From NCBI GenBank assembly GCA_964520865.1, contig CAZFOY010000011.1:7770-71769 (forward strand): a stretch of DNA of 64,000 nt, given 5' to 3'. The position numbers and the translations under genes were made by a program. Below the pieces are notes generated by a model. The model saw nothing but the letters and a program-made list of their open reading frames with translations. It did no database searches and was not told the origin of the DNA. Shown piece by piece: positions 33,736 through 42,724 of this stretch; position 1 is the stretch's first letter; every line of letters begins with the position of its first letter. Source of the stretch: CAVQCT01 sp964520865. Lineage in GTDB: Bacteria; Zixibacteria; MSB-5A5; GN15; FEB-12.

Positions 33736-34422
33736 ATGGCCTGGCTTGTTAATCAATTCGGAATTCTTGCCCGCATTTTCTACTATCTCATTCAGGTTGT
33801 CCAGTGGACAATTCTGATCTCGGTCGTTTCATACATGATCGCTTTGGTGTGCGGTCTGGTGTTCGGCGTCTCACGGATCTCCCAGAATAGATTCATAAGG
33901 ACAGTGGCCGGCGTCTACATAAATGTCCTCCGTGGCGTACCCCTGCTGGTTCTGATCTTCTTCTTCTATTTCGGTCTTGGCAAGCTCGCAAATCTCGATC
34001 GATTCACCGCCGGAGTCCTGGCGGTAGGTGTGTGCTACGGCGCCTATATGGCGGAGATCTTCCGCTCCGGTATCGAGGCAATTGATTACGGTCAGCACGA
34101 AGCGGCCATGTCGCTTGGCATGACCCGATGGCAGACAATGCGGTTTATCATCCTGCCGCAATCGTTTCGCATAGTGGTGCCGCCGGGGGCGAACGAGTTC
34201 ATCGCCTGTCTGAAAGACTCCTCGCTGGTTTCTATCATTGGGCTTCGCGAATTAACTCAGGCCGGACGTCAATACAGCAGCCAGAGCTTCCTCGATTTCC
34301 AGACCTGGCTTATGGTCGGGCTGATTTATCTGGCGATGACTCTTACCCTGACTCGGATTGTGAAACGGATCGAAAAGAGATTCGCTATTCACGGATTTGG
34401 AGCTTCGCGCCGTGATAATTGA
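33736..34422 (+). CDS. Polar amino acid ABC transporter permease (HisM/GlnP family)
   Basis: 228 residues with about five membrane spans. RISQNRFIRTVAGVYINVLRGVPLLVLIFFFYFG and the EAA loop EAAMSLGMTRWQTMRFIILPQSFRIVVPP are diagnostic of the His/Glu/Gln/polar amino acid permease family (TIGR01726). It overlaps the ATPase gene. No substrate-binding protein gene is in the window, so the substrate cannot be named. Confidence 0.92.
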   Translation: MAWLVNQFGILARIFYYLIQVVQWTILISVVSYMIALVCGLVFGVSRISQNRFIRTVAGVYINVLRGVPLLVLIFFFYFGLGKLANLDRFTAGVLAVGVCYGAYMAEIFRSGIEAIDYGQHEAAMSLGMTRWQTMRFIILPQSFRIVVPPGANEFIACLKDSSLVSIIGLRELTQAGRQYSSQSFLDFQTWLMVGLIYLAMTLTLTRIVKRIEKRFAIHGFGASRRDN

Positions 34423-35137
34423 CATCAAGGACATCACTTGCAAGTTCGGGTCTGTCGCCGCCGTGGACGGAATTAGTTTGACGGTGGAGCAAGGAGAGGT
34501 TGTTGTGATACTTGGTCCATCGGGATCGGGTAAGTCGACTTTGCTCAGATGCCTCAACGCGCTCGAAGAGATCCAGACGGGGGAGATCGATATCGATGGT
34601 TTTAAAATCGACACGAAACATGAAGATATCCACGAGATCCGCCTTGAAGTCGGTATGGTGTTTCAGCAATTCAACCTGTTTCCGCATTTGAACATCCTCG
34701 ACAACGTCAATCTGGCCCAACGCGTAGTGCGGAAACGCAAGAAGGCGGTGGCCACGGAGATTTCGGTAAAGCTTCTTGACAAAGTCGGTCTGGGCGATCG
34801 GCTGGAGGCGTTTCCCGGACAATTATCGGGCGGTCAGAAGCAGCGAGTCGCGATTGCGCGGGCGCTGGCCATGAATCCGAAAATAATGTTATTCGACGAA
34901 GTTACGTCGGCATTGGATCCTGAGATGATTGGCGAGGTATTAGAAGTAATGAAGAAACTTGCCGAAGAAGGAATGACGATGCTCGTGGTTACTCACGAAA
35001 TGGGTTTCGCGCGCGAGGTGGCCCACAGGATTGTCTTCATTGATGGTGGGAAGATCATTGAACAGGGTTCCCCCGAGGAGTTTTTCACCAACCCCCAGAA
35101 TACTCGGACAAAAGAGTTTCTCGCAAAGGTCCTCTGA
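34412..35137 (+). CDS. Polar amino acid ABC transporter ATP-binding protein (GlnQ-type)
   Basis: 241 residues from a GTG at 34412, 9 nt after GGAG; a TTG at 34397 adds five residues. Walker A GPSGSGKS, Q-loop VFQQFNLFPHLNILDNV, signature LSGGQKQRVAIARAL, Walker B IMLFDEVTSALDPEM and the switch His in VVTHEMGFA are all intact. It shares an 11-nt overlap with the permease and presumably drives it. The next gene starts 1 nt after its stop. Confidence 0.95.
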   Translation: MIIDIKDITCKFGSVAAVDGISLTVEQGEVVVILGPSGSGKSTLLRCLNALEEIQTGEIDIDGFKIDTKHEDIHEIRLEVGMVFQQFNLFPHLNILDNVNLAQRVVRKRKKAVATEISVKLLDKVGLGDRLEAFPGQLSGGQKQRVAIARALAMNPKIMLFDEVTSALDPEMIGEVLEVMKKLAEEGMTMLVVTHEMGFAREVAHRIVFIDGGKIIEQGSPEEFFTNPQNTRTKEFLAKVL

Positions 35138-35138
35138 G

Positions 35139-37091
35139 GTGAAACATACTCTCATTCTCCTGCTCGCCGGCCTCGTTCTTCCTATGAATCTGTCTGCGTC
35201 CGACCGGCTCCTGCAGCCGGTGCCGGAGTGGCATCTTAAATCACCCGATCCGGCTTATACGATCCGCGCGCATGTAATCCCCGACTCGGCCCTGGTACGG
35301 GCCGATATGGAAATCAACTACGTCAATAACAGCAATGACACTATAGACGAACTCGTCTTCAGACTCGATCTCAACGCATGGCAAAAGGACAGCTATCTCG
35401 ATCGAAGATTGATGGTCGTCGGAGACAGCTCTATTCATAAACTCGCTGACGACCGACGCGGGTATATTCATATCGATTCCCTTCTGGCTTTCGGCATTCC
35501 TATCGATTCCGCCAACATGCACTACGACAATACGATCCTTCGGGCGAAACTCCCGGCACCGGTAGCTCCCGGGCAACTCGTTTATCTGCTCTCAGCGTTT
35601 GAAGCCCGACTTCCAATGGAGAATAACGCTAAAGAGAAATACTGGCAGTTCGACGACTGGTATCCACGGATCTGTCTCCGCACCGATTCGGGATGGATCG
35701 CCGAACAATATCTTCGGTGGAACAACCCGCCAACGGCAATCGCTGACTACAACGTCCTGCTTTCCATAGACCCGTCCTACGAAATCGCCTTCGCCGGTCA
35801 ATTGATGAACGAAAAGGAGTTGTATGGCTTCATGCCCGAACCGAACGATGATTCGGTTTACCTCGATATCACCAACCGGCTCAATACCGGGATTCTCAAC
35901 GGACAATTCAGGCCGGAGTACGATAAGGGGAAGAAGGAATACGCCGTCATCTCTACCGACCGCCGCCTGTTCAGTTTCGTGGTTGCTCCCTCGTTCAAGC
36001 GGGACCGAGCATATGCGGGTCACACGACCATCGAGACCTGCTATCACGACTACAAGAAGATGATGTGGGCAGACTCGGTCGCTCGCTGGTCAAGAGACCT
36101 GGTCAACAGATACCAATCGGAACTCGGTCCGTTTCCTTACGACCGACTTGAGATCGTCGATGCCGATACCAGTGAACCCTCGCAACCCGATCCCCGGTTT
36201 ATCATTCTCCCCCGCAAGATGAAGGAAGAGCCGTTGAAGGCGGCCCTTGCGACCTATATCGCTTCCTGTTGGTTTCCTCGAACCGACGCGAGCGAACACA
36301 ACGAATCTCGCTTCTTCAATAGAGGGCTTGGCTACTACTCTGCGCTTGTTCAGATGAAGGATGAGTACGGTGTTGCGGGAATCGAGATGGCGGAAAAGTA
36401 TGAAGACTGGATGAAGGGCAAATCGGTCGTCTCCAAAATGTACCGCAACGACCGGGTCATGTTCAACCCGTATCTGCCCGCTCCACCTGTCAAGGACAGC
36501 ATACTCCGCGACGACATTGACTTGCTTCGCGCGTATCCGGCCTACGTTATGCGAAGAGTACCGTCGATGTTGTACATGCTCAGGTTTATCGTCGGTGATT
36601 CGACTATTTGGAGTTCGTTTCAACACCTGGCCGAAGCCGGGAATCAGGAATCAGTGTCACCGGCCGCCTTCGAAAGCACGGTCGATTCGCTCGCTGGCAA
36701 GCAGCTCGGCTGGTTCTGGACGGCGTTTGCCGATTCATCGACCTCGTACGATTTCGGCGTATACTCGGCGCATGCAAAGAAGGCGGGAAACGAATACGAC
36801 GTGACCTATCGGTTGGTTAACCGGGGAGATCTCATTCTCCCGGTGGAGATGGGGTTCGTGACCGATGGAAATGACACGTTGTACGACACGCTCGGTCGTG
36901 ATTCCTTTGACGGCAATGATTCGATGTTCGTCTTTCACCGTAAGCTCACGGCACGGCCGATTTCAATCATCGTCGATCCGCATCATTACCTGCTCGACCG
37001 CAACCGTTTTGACAATTACCATTTCTTTCTGCCGATTCGTTTCAAATACCAGGATCCCCCCGACCTGTTTGTCGGTTTCAGGAAGCTATGA
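35139..37091 (+). CDS. M1 aminopeptidase-like secreted protein lacking the zinc site (pseudopeptidase)
   Basis: 650 residues from GTG 35139, whose product has a clean signal peptide (HTLILLLAGLVLPMNLSAS); the open frame extends back into the ATPase gene without meaning. The N-terminal beta domain (YTIRAHVIPDSALVRADMEINYVNNSND...) and the FPYDRLEIVDAD region match M1 family gluzincins. Where HExxH-x18-E should stand, the sequence reads T372-Y373-x-x-S376 and, exactly 19 residues on, R395 in FFNRGLGYY. All zinc ligands and the catalytic Glu are lost. Likely a periplasmic or surface binding protein. It is downstream of an ABC transporter and 16 nt upstream of a subtilase. Confidence 0.82.
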   Translation: MKHTLILLLAGLVLPMNLSASDRLLQPVPEWHLKSPDPAYTIRAHVIPDSALVRADMEINYVNNSNDTIDELVFRLDLNAWQKDSYLDRRLMVVGDSSIHKLADDRRGYIHIDSLLAFGIPIDSANMHYDNTILRAKLPAPVAPGQLVYLLSAFEARLPMENNAKEKYWQFDDWYPRICLRTDSGWIAEQYLRWNNPPTAIADYNVLLSIDPSYEIAFAGQLMNEKELYGFMPEPNDDSVYLDITNRLNTGILNGQFRPEYDKGKKEYAVISTDRRLFSFVVAPSFKRDRAYAGHTTIETCYHDYKKMMWADSVARWSRDLVNRYQSELGPFPYDRLEIVDADTSEPSQPDPRFIILPRKMKEEPLKAALATYIASCWFPRTDASEHNESRFFNRGLGYYSALVQMKDEYGVAGIEMAEKYEDWMKGKSVVSKMYRNDRVMFNPYLPAPPVKDSILRDDIDLLRAYPAYVMRRVPSMLYMLRFIVGDSTIWSSFQHLAEAGNQESVSPAAFESTVDSLAGKQLGWFWTAFADSSTSYDFGVYSAHAKKAGNEYDVTYRLVNRGDLILPVEMGFVTDGNDTLYDTLGRDSFDGNDSMFVFHRKLTARPISIIVDPHHYLLDRNRFDNYHFFLPIRFKYQDPPDLFVGFRKL

Positions 37092-37107
37092 CCCATAAGG
37101 ACCTGAG

Positions 37108-39096
37108 ATGAGATTCGTTGCCTGCTTGTTCGCCTTAGTGGCGGCCTTGCTTACAGCAATTCCCGCCGGGAGTCAATCAATAGATAAGCTGAGTCCGAGA
37201 GCGAAGAAGCAGCTCGCGGCGCAATCGGCATCGTCGCCGGGCGAGTACTGGTTGTTCCTGGACAACTCGGCCGCTGATTCTCAGGCTGTCCATCTCACAG
37301 AAGCTGCCCGGAAACGTCGTGCCAAGGTCGATCCAAATTCTCTGCTCATCGACGCACATGATTTTCCGATTCGCCGGGCGGTCATCGACTCCGTGAGAGG
37401 AGCCGGGGTGGAGGTTCGTTCAGTTTCGAAGTGGCTGCGGGCCATTGCAGTCGCTGCTTCACCCGAGGAGCTGGCCAGGGCCGAGGCACTGCCGTTCGTG
37501 CGGCACGTCGATATCGTCAGCGTGTACAGAAGGGCAAAACCTGCCAACACGCCTCGAGTCAAATCGGAGCCGATTCCACAGGCACAGGCTCTCGACTATG
37601 GCTACTCGGCATTTCAGATGGCTTATATGAACGCGATGAAACTGCAACTGCTGGGGTTGAGCGGGAAAGGGGTCAGGATTGCAATGTTCGACTCCGGGTT
37701 CGATATTCATCATCCCGCATTCGATTCTACGAACATCATCGACACCTTTGACTTCATCAACAGCGATACTACCGTGGACGAAGTCGGCTGTGACACCACG
37801 CAGTTCAAGTACCCTCCGGACTACCAGACCTACCACGGTACCCTCACTCTTGGGGTCCTTGGCGGTTACGTCCCCGGTGCGCTAATTGGGGCCGCTTATG
37901 GAGCCGATTACCTGCTGGCCAAAACGGAGATTACGTGCGGCGGGACAGAGGTTAAGATCGAGGAATACAACTGGATCGCCGCCGCCGAATGGGCCGACTC
38001 GCTCGGCGCGGACATTATAAGCTCCTCGCTCGGCTACACAACATTTCAGGATAGCGGCAGCTACACACCGTCAGAACTCGACGGCAAGACAGCATTGATT
38101 ACCAGGGCAGCCGAAATAGCCGCCTCAAAGAACATTCTCGTGGTGAATTCCGCCGGGAATGACCGGGGAAGTACCCTCTGGCCGCATATCTCGTTTCCCG
38201 CCGATGGAGACTCGGTGCTGGCTGTCGGAGCGACCACGCCGGACTCTTCGCTGGCCGCATTCTCGTCGCCGGGTCCGACGGCCGACGGCAGGATCAAGCC
38301 GGACGTGGTGAATTTCGGTGAAAACGTCTACACGGCCTATCAATTCGGCGGATACACCCGGGTCGGTGGGACATCACTTTCGGCCCCGCTTACCGCCGGG
38401 GCAGCCGCTCTCGCCTTTGAATATGATACTACTCTAACGGCGGCCGGGTACCTCCAACGGGTCAGGCAAACAGCCAGCCGGGCGAATGCCCCGGATAATG
38501 ATTTCGGCTACGGGATCGTCAATGCCGCCGACGCGGCCGGACTGCTCAAACTTGATCTTCCTGATACGCTTACGGTTGCGTTTAGAGATACGATATCGGT
38601 GGATGTTCGGACGGTGGGTACGGCGCCTGAATCGCCGACTATAACGCTGATCGACCCCCCTTCCTGGGCACTCTTTGATGACAACGGAGACGGAACAGGA
38701 TTGCTTCGAATTGTCCCGTCGAATCTCAACGGTGTCGGAGGGAGGCTCGGTTTTACCCTTTCATACGCGGATATTGTCGATACCGACTATGTTGTCATCC
38801 TGCTTTACGGCCAGCGGCAGGCCGATGTTTTCGCCGGGCCGAACCCGTTTACCGGTTCCGTCAATATTTACACCCGGGCTACGGCCGGACGCGTCAACAG
38901 CATCTCAATTCACAACATAGCGGGAGAAATCGTATGGGAAGAAGTCAATAATTCCGCTCCCAGTGCCGATACAGTGACTGTGACCAAGTGGAATGGCCGC
39001 AATCAATCAGGCGAAATTGTGGCTGCCGGGGTGTATATCGCAATTGTCGATACCGATCGGCGAACATACCATGTTAAACTTTTGAAGTCCGATTGA
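37108..39096 (+). CDS. Secreted subtilisin-like serine protease with T9SS-like C-terminal module
   Basis: 662 residues. Signal peptide (FVACLFALVAALLTAIPAGS), then a prodomain to about residue 160. The S8 catalytic domain is intact: Asp195 (AMFDSGFDIHHP), His243 (YHGTLTLGVLGG), Asn in VNSAGNDRG and Ser423 (GGTSLSAPLTAG). The last 85 residues form a sorting module: VFAGPNPFTGSVNIYTR, then SGEIVAAGVYIAIVDTDRRTYHVKLLKS, a pattern used by type IX secretion substrates. It is close behind the M1-like gene; the two may be co-exported. Confidence 0.93.
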   Translation: MRFVACLFALVAALLTAIPAGSQSIDKLSPRAKKQLAAQSASSPGEYWLFLDNSAADSQAVHLTEAARKRRAKVDPNSLLIDAHDFPIRRAVIDSVRGAGVEVRSVSKWLRAIAVAASPEELARAEALPFVRHVDIVSVYRRAKPANTPRVKSEPIPQAQALDYGYSAFQMAYMNAMKLQLLGLSGKGVRIAMFDSGFDIHHPAFDSTNIIDTFDFINSDTTVDEVGCDTTQFKYPPDYQTYHGTLTLGVLGGYVPGALIGAAYGADYLLAKTEITCGGTEVKIEEYNWIAAAEWADSLGADIISSSLGYTTFQDSGSYTPSELDGKTALITRAAEIAASKNILVVNSAGNDRGSTLWPHISFPADGDSVLAVGATTPDSSLAAFSSPGPTADGRIKPDVVNFGENVYTAYQFGGYTRVGGTSLSAPLTAGAAALAFEYDTTLTAAGYLQRVRQTASRANAPDNDFGYGIVNAADAAGLLKLDLPDTLTVAFRDTISVDVRTVGTAPESPTITLIDPPSWALFDDNGDGTGLLRIVPSNLNGVGGRLGFTLSYADIVDTDYVVILLYGQRQADVFAGPNPFTGSVNIYTRATAGRVNSISIHNIAGEIVWEEVNNSAPSADTVTVTKWNGRNQSGEIVAAGVYIAIVDTDRRTYHVKLLKSD

Positions 39097-39105
39097 AGTA
39101 GTCTT

Positions 39106-41022
39106 ATGAGCATACAGCACTCCCACAGCGAAGTAGGATTCAAGCGCTGCGCGGTGTGCAAGATAGACCTCAAAGGTAGATTCGTTTACATCGACGAACG
39201 GACCGAGCACCTGCTCGGCCTGACCAAAGAAGACCTCTTCGGCAAATGCATTACCGATTTTCTCGATGAACCTTCCCAGAAGCTGATTGAGCAACTCCTC
39301 GCTCAACGGAATCACTACGAAACATTTTACGATATCACCACCCTGACGCTGTTGTCAAACAGCAAGAAGCATATTACCTCACGGGTAATCGTATCGCTGA
39401 ATTTTATCGCCGGAAACCCGGTCAATTTCCAGATGGTCATTGATCCCGCCTCATTCATGGGCAAGGTGTCTCACGAAACGCCGACTTCGCACTATTACGA
39501 CGCTCTGCTGAGCGAGATTATCGACCTCGGCAACTTGAGCGACTGGAAACCGGTTCTTCAGATACTCTGCCGGTATGTCGGGGCGGCCCAGGCCTGCCTG
39601 TATTTGATCCAGAGCGACAAACTCGAAGCCCGATCCATGGCATGCAACGACAGTGCCGCCGAACAGGTGTTCAAAGCGGTGCCGGATCTTACCGAAATGC
39701 ACCAGCGGGTGGCCGATACCGGTCAGGTCTATTCGTTCATCGATGGAGCCTCGGTACAGCGCATGATCGAGTCGGCCGGTTCGGCGCCGAATGAGTTTGT
39801 CACCCGGTTCGAAATGTCTGATGGCGCCCGTTATCTGTTCCGCCTGATCTTTCCTGAAGAGTTCGATTCACAGCAGGCCCAGGAGTCGATAGCCGCCGCT
39901 AAACTTGTCATTCGCCTCGTCTCCTATCTTCGGGATGCCCGATCTTCGGACCGGGAGGAAGAGGACGACGACTCCTTCGATATTCGCTTCACGATCGGGT
40001 TCCTCGACTCGCTTGGTATTGCGGCGTTTCTGAACGACAGTGACGGGACGATCGTCGGTTACAATCCATCGATGCTCAAGTTCGCCAGCCGTGAATCGCT
40101 TGATAGCAACTACATGACCCTGCTCCGGGCAATGCCCGATCCGAATAGAGAACAATTGGCTAACACGATTGCTGATTACATAAATTCCGAAGATCCCTCT
40201 GACTCCGAGACCGACCTTCAAATCCGAGTTCAAATCGGCGAACACGAATATGCCGCAGTCAACGTCATGCGACTGGGAGAAAGCGCTTCGGATCGAACCG
40301 CATGTTTCGTCTTTATGCCCGAGCCGGGCGGAGCGACTCCTTCCGATACGGTGTACACCGATCGACGGATGTGGTATGGTGTGATGCGGCACCTGCGAGA
40401 ATCTCTCGGGGCGTCGATGCGCGTCTCGGACCAGCTTTCTCACAAGTTCGTGGATCGCCTCGGGAGCGACGGGAATAAGAGACTGAAGCAACTTGACGAA
40501 GAACTCGTTCAGATGCACTCTGCGGTCGACAGTTTCGCGCGTTTGCTGCGGATGGCCGCCGGCTCACAGCATGCCGAAACAACCGATCTGAACCTGATGG
40601 TTAACGGGATACTCAAAAAGTTGCTGGCGCAACATCCCGATCTGGCGATCACCTGTACCTACTCCCATCTTCCGAAAATCAACGCCCGGCGACGAGTCCT
40701 GACCGCGATTGTAAAGAACATTCTGACACTTGCCGCGGCCCAGAACGACGGAACGAAAGTCACGATCAATATCGAAGCGAGAACCGGCGATCAACAGTGT
40801 CAGCTGCTCATCTCCCATCCGACCAGCTCGCTCAACGCCGGCCAGCTATCCGGTATCATGAGCTTTGACCGCCTTGGGTTGTCTTCAGACAACAGCTCAT
40901 CCTCGAAGAAACTGCACTACGCCGTCACCAGAAAGTTAATCGAGCTGATCCACGGAAAGATCAGTCTTCGCCCGCTTGAACAGGGGGGCGTGATCGTGGA
41001 GATAGATTTTCCCACAACTTAG
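39106..41022 (+). CDS. PAS-GAF-PAS sensor protein with degenerate histidine-kinase core
   Basis: 638 residues, no membrane spans. Residues about 10-120 form a PAS domain (KIDLKGRFVYIDERTEHLLGL...). About 125-275 is GAF-like (LQILCRYVGAAQACLYLIQSDKLEARSM). A second PAS follows (SLGIAAFLNDSDGTIVGYNPSMLKFAS). The C-terminal 220 residues resemble a dimerisation helix plus ATPase (VLTAIVKNILTLAAAQNDGTKVTINIEA, final RKLIELIHGKISLRPLEQGGVIVEIDFP), but the second Asn of the N-box and the DxGxG motif (HPTSSL) are missing. Probably not a working kinase. A receiver-HisKA protein follows 19 nt later. Confidence 0.65.
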   Translation: MSIQHSHSEVGFKRCAVCKIDLKGRFVYIDERTEHLLGLTKEDLFGKCITDFLDEPSQKLIEQLLAQRNHYETFYDITTLTLLSNSKKHITSRVIVSLNFIAGNPVNFQMVIDPASFMGKVSHETPTSHYYDALLSEIIDLGNLSDWKPVLQILCRYVGAAQACLYLIQSDKLEARSMACNDSAAEQVFKAVPDLTEMHQRVADTGQVYSFIDGASVQRMIESAGSAPNEFVTRFEMSDGARYLFRLIFPEEFDSQQAQESIAAAKLVIRLVSYLRDARSSDREEEDDDSFDIRFTIGFLDSLGIAAFLNDSDGTIVGYNPSMLKFASRESLDSNYMTLLRAMPDPNREQLANTIADYINSEDPSDSETDLQIRVQIGEHEYAAVNVMRLGESASDRTACFVFMPEPGGATPSDTVYTDRRMWYGVMRHLRESLGASMRVSDQLSHKFVDRLGSDGNKRLKQLDEELVQMHSAVDSFARLLRMAAGSQHAETTDLNLMVNGILKKLLAQHPDLAITCTYSHLPKINARRRVLTAIVKNILTLAAAQNDGTKVTINIEARTGDQQCQLLISHPTSSLNAGQLSGIMSFDRLGLSSDNSSSSKKLHYAVTRKLIELIHGKISLRPLEQGGVIVEIDFPTT

Positions 41023-41041
41023 GCCGAAGGAGTCTGCCGGA

Positions 41042-41740
41042 GTGGAAGCACAAGTGAGAATCCTGCTGGTCGAACCGGCCAAATACCAGAGTCTGCTGAT
41101 CGAACGAGAGATCCATCGAAGGATCCAGGGGGCGATCGTATCTCAGGCCCGTACCGCCTCCGAGGTTCTGCATCTTCTTCGCAACGGAGATATCGATATA
41201 GCCATCGTCGATCTGGACGGCGGAATGGACGAAGGCCTGGGGATAGTGCAATCGTTGAGTCGTGGAGATGCTCGCGTCAAAATCATTGCCATCGCGGGCA
41301 GCGTTGACGACCGAGTAGTCAGTCAGATTCAACAGAGCGGAGCGGATGAACTTCTGGTCAAGGATCCGAGCTTTCATCTGATCATCCCGCGACTGATTGA
41401 AAAACTTCGCCGGCAGAACGTGCGGGAAAATCTGACCGGGCGGTCGACTCAAGATGAATCCTCTGATTCGCCGTTTGAATCCATCACGACCGCCGCCGGA
41501 TTGCTGGCCCACGAGGTCAACAATCCGCTGATGACAATTCTTGGAACCGCAGAATTGATCCTGGAACAGGCGGCCGGGACCGACGATGAACTCACCAGGA
41601 AGATGCTGGCGATCAGAACCTCGGCTCGACGTATACGCGCTGTCCTCAAGAGGTTGTCGATATCTGCCGACGATTCCCGGATGCCGACAAGTAGCGGCCA
41701 TCAGTCCCGCTTTGATATTACCGACCCGGTCACAAAATAG
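41042..41740 (+). CDS. Receiver plus HisKA dimerisation domain, no ATPase domain
   Basis: 232 residues from GTG 41042. A receiver domain (ILLVEPAKYQSLLIEREI, DIAIVDLDGG with the acceptor Asp, LLVKDP with the Lys) is followed by a DHp helix pair with the H-box GLLAHEVNNPLMTILG. The protein ends after the second helix, with no HATPase domain. It could be a phosphotransfer relay phosphorylated in trans, or an output partner of the degenerate kinase directly upstream. GAAGG lies 9 nt before the start. The stop is natural, not a frameshift that I can see. Confidence 0.7.
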   Translation: MEAQVRILLVEPAKYQSLLIEREIHRRIQGAIVSQARTASEVLHLLRNGDIDIAIVDLDGGMDEGLGIVQSLSRGDARVKIIAIAGSVDDRVVSQIQQSGADELLVKDPSFHLIIPRLIEKLRRQNVRENLTGRSTQDESSDSPFESITTAAGLLAHEVNNPLMTILGTAELILEQAAGTDDELTRKMLAIRTSARRIRAVLKRLSISADDSRMPTSSGHQSRFDITDPVTK

Positions 41741-41770
41741 CTCTGGACGCCGGATCGGGCGGAATATCAG

Positions 41771-41798
41771 TTGACAAACACCGCTCATTCTCTATTTT
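41771..41798 (+). promoter_or_regulatory. Promoter of the yicC-gmk-rpoZ-topA run
   Basis: TTGACA (41771-41776), a 16-nt spacer and TATTTT (41793-41798). Start near 41805, leader about 25 nt. Confidence 0.6.
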
Positions 41799-41828
41799 TT
41801 AGCCTAATTTTAAACAGGGTAGTACCTT

Positions 41829-42704
41829 ATGCATTCAATGACCGGCTTCGGCAAGGCGGAGCATTCAGGCAAGACAGGGAAGTTCACGGTTGAGATCTCC
41901 AGTGTAAACAACCGTTTCCTGGAAATCTCCACAAAATTGCCCCGGCAGTTCTTCACGATCGAGCCCCGCATCCGCGAACTGGTTGGAAAATCAGTCAGTC
42001 GAGGAAAGATCAATATCTTCGTCGGCTTCGAAGAACCGACCGGCAGTCCGAACAAGTACCTCATTAATAAGGTGGCGGCGACCGCCTATTACAAGCAGCT
42101 GAAAGGCCTGAAGAAGGAACTAAAAATAGTTTCAGATATAGACTTGCACGATCTGCTCATGCTCCCCGATGTCACTCGCCCCGAAATCGAGAGTATCGAC
42201 GAGGACGCGATCTGGGCATCTCTCAAGAAGGTCGTGGAAAAGGGTCTTCACGATCTGGTGGCGATGCGCAAGAAGGAAGGGGATGCCATCACGCGGGATA
42301 TGCAGAAGCGGCTGACGATTCTGGCCAAACAGGTTGGCAGGGTCGAGAAAGCTACCGGCGAGGCTGTGGAGCATTTTCGTGACAAGCTTAAGAAACGAAT
42401 CGAGGAGCTGACATCGGCGCCCGTCGCCGATCCATCGCGACTCGAAGAAGAAATTGCGCTTATGGCTGAACGTACCGATGTTACCGAGGAGTGTACCCGG
42501 TTCCTGAGCCATATCGAGCAGTACGAGGGTACGTTGAAATCCGATGAACCGGTCGGCAAGAAGCTGAACTTCATTCTTCAGGAGCTCAACCGGGAAGCTA
42601 ATACCATAGCCTCAAAGTGTTCCGACATAAACATTTCGACGGTCGTCATCAGTATCAAAGAAGAAGTCGAGCGGCTGCGCGAGCAGGTTCAGAATATCGA
42701 ATAG
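41829..42704 (+). CDS. yicC: YicC/YloC family endoribonuclease
   Basis: 291 residues beginning MHSMTGFGKAE, the standard YicC start, with VEISSVNNRFLEISTKLP behind it. The C-terminal DUF1732 region DEPVGKKLNFILQELNREANTIASKCSDI is highly characteristic. These proteins are endoribonucleases acting on RNA turnover. Commonly linked to gmk and rpoZ, as here. Confidence 0.95.
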   Translation: MHSMTGFGKAEHSGKTGKFTVEISSVNNRFLEISTKLPRQFFTIEPRIRELVGKSVSRGKINIFVGFEEPTGSPNKYLINKVAATAYYKQLKGLKKELKIVSDIDLHDLLMLPDVTRPEIESIDEDAIWASLKKVVEKGLHDLVAMRKKEGDAITRDMQKRLTILAKQVGRVEKATGEAVEHFRDKLKKRIEELTSAPVADPSRLEEEIALMAERTDVTEECTRFLSHIEQYEGTLKSDEPVGKKLNFILQELNREANTIASKCSDINISTVVISIKEEVERLREQVQNIE

Positions 42705-42724
42705 CACGGCGTTCGCAGGGTTAC

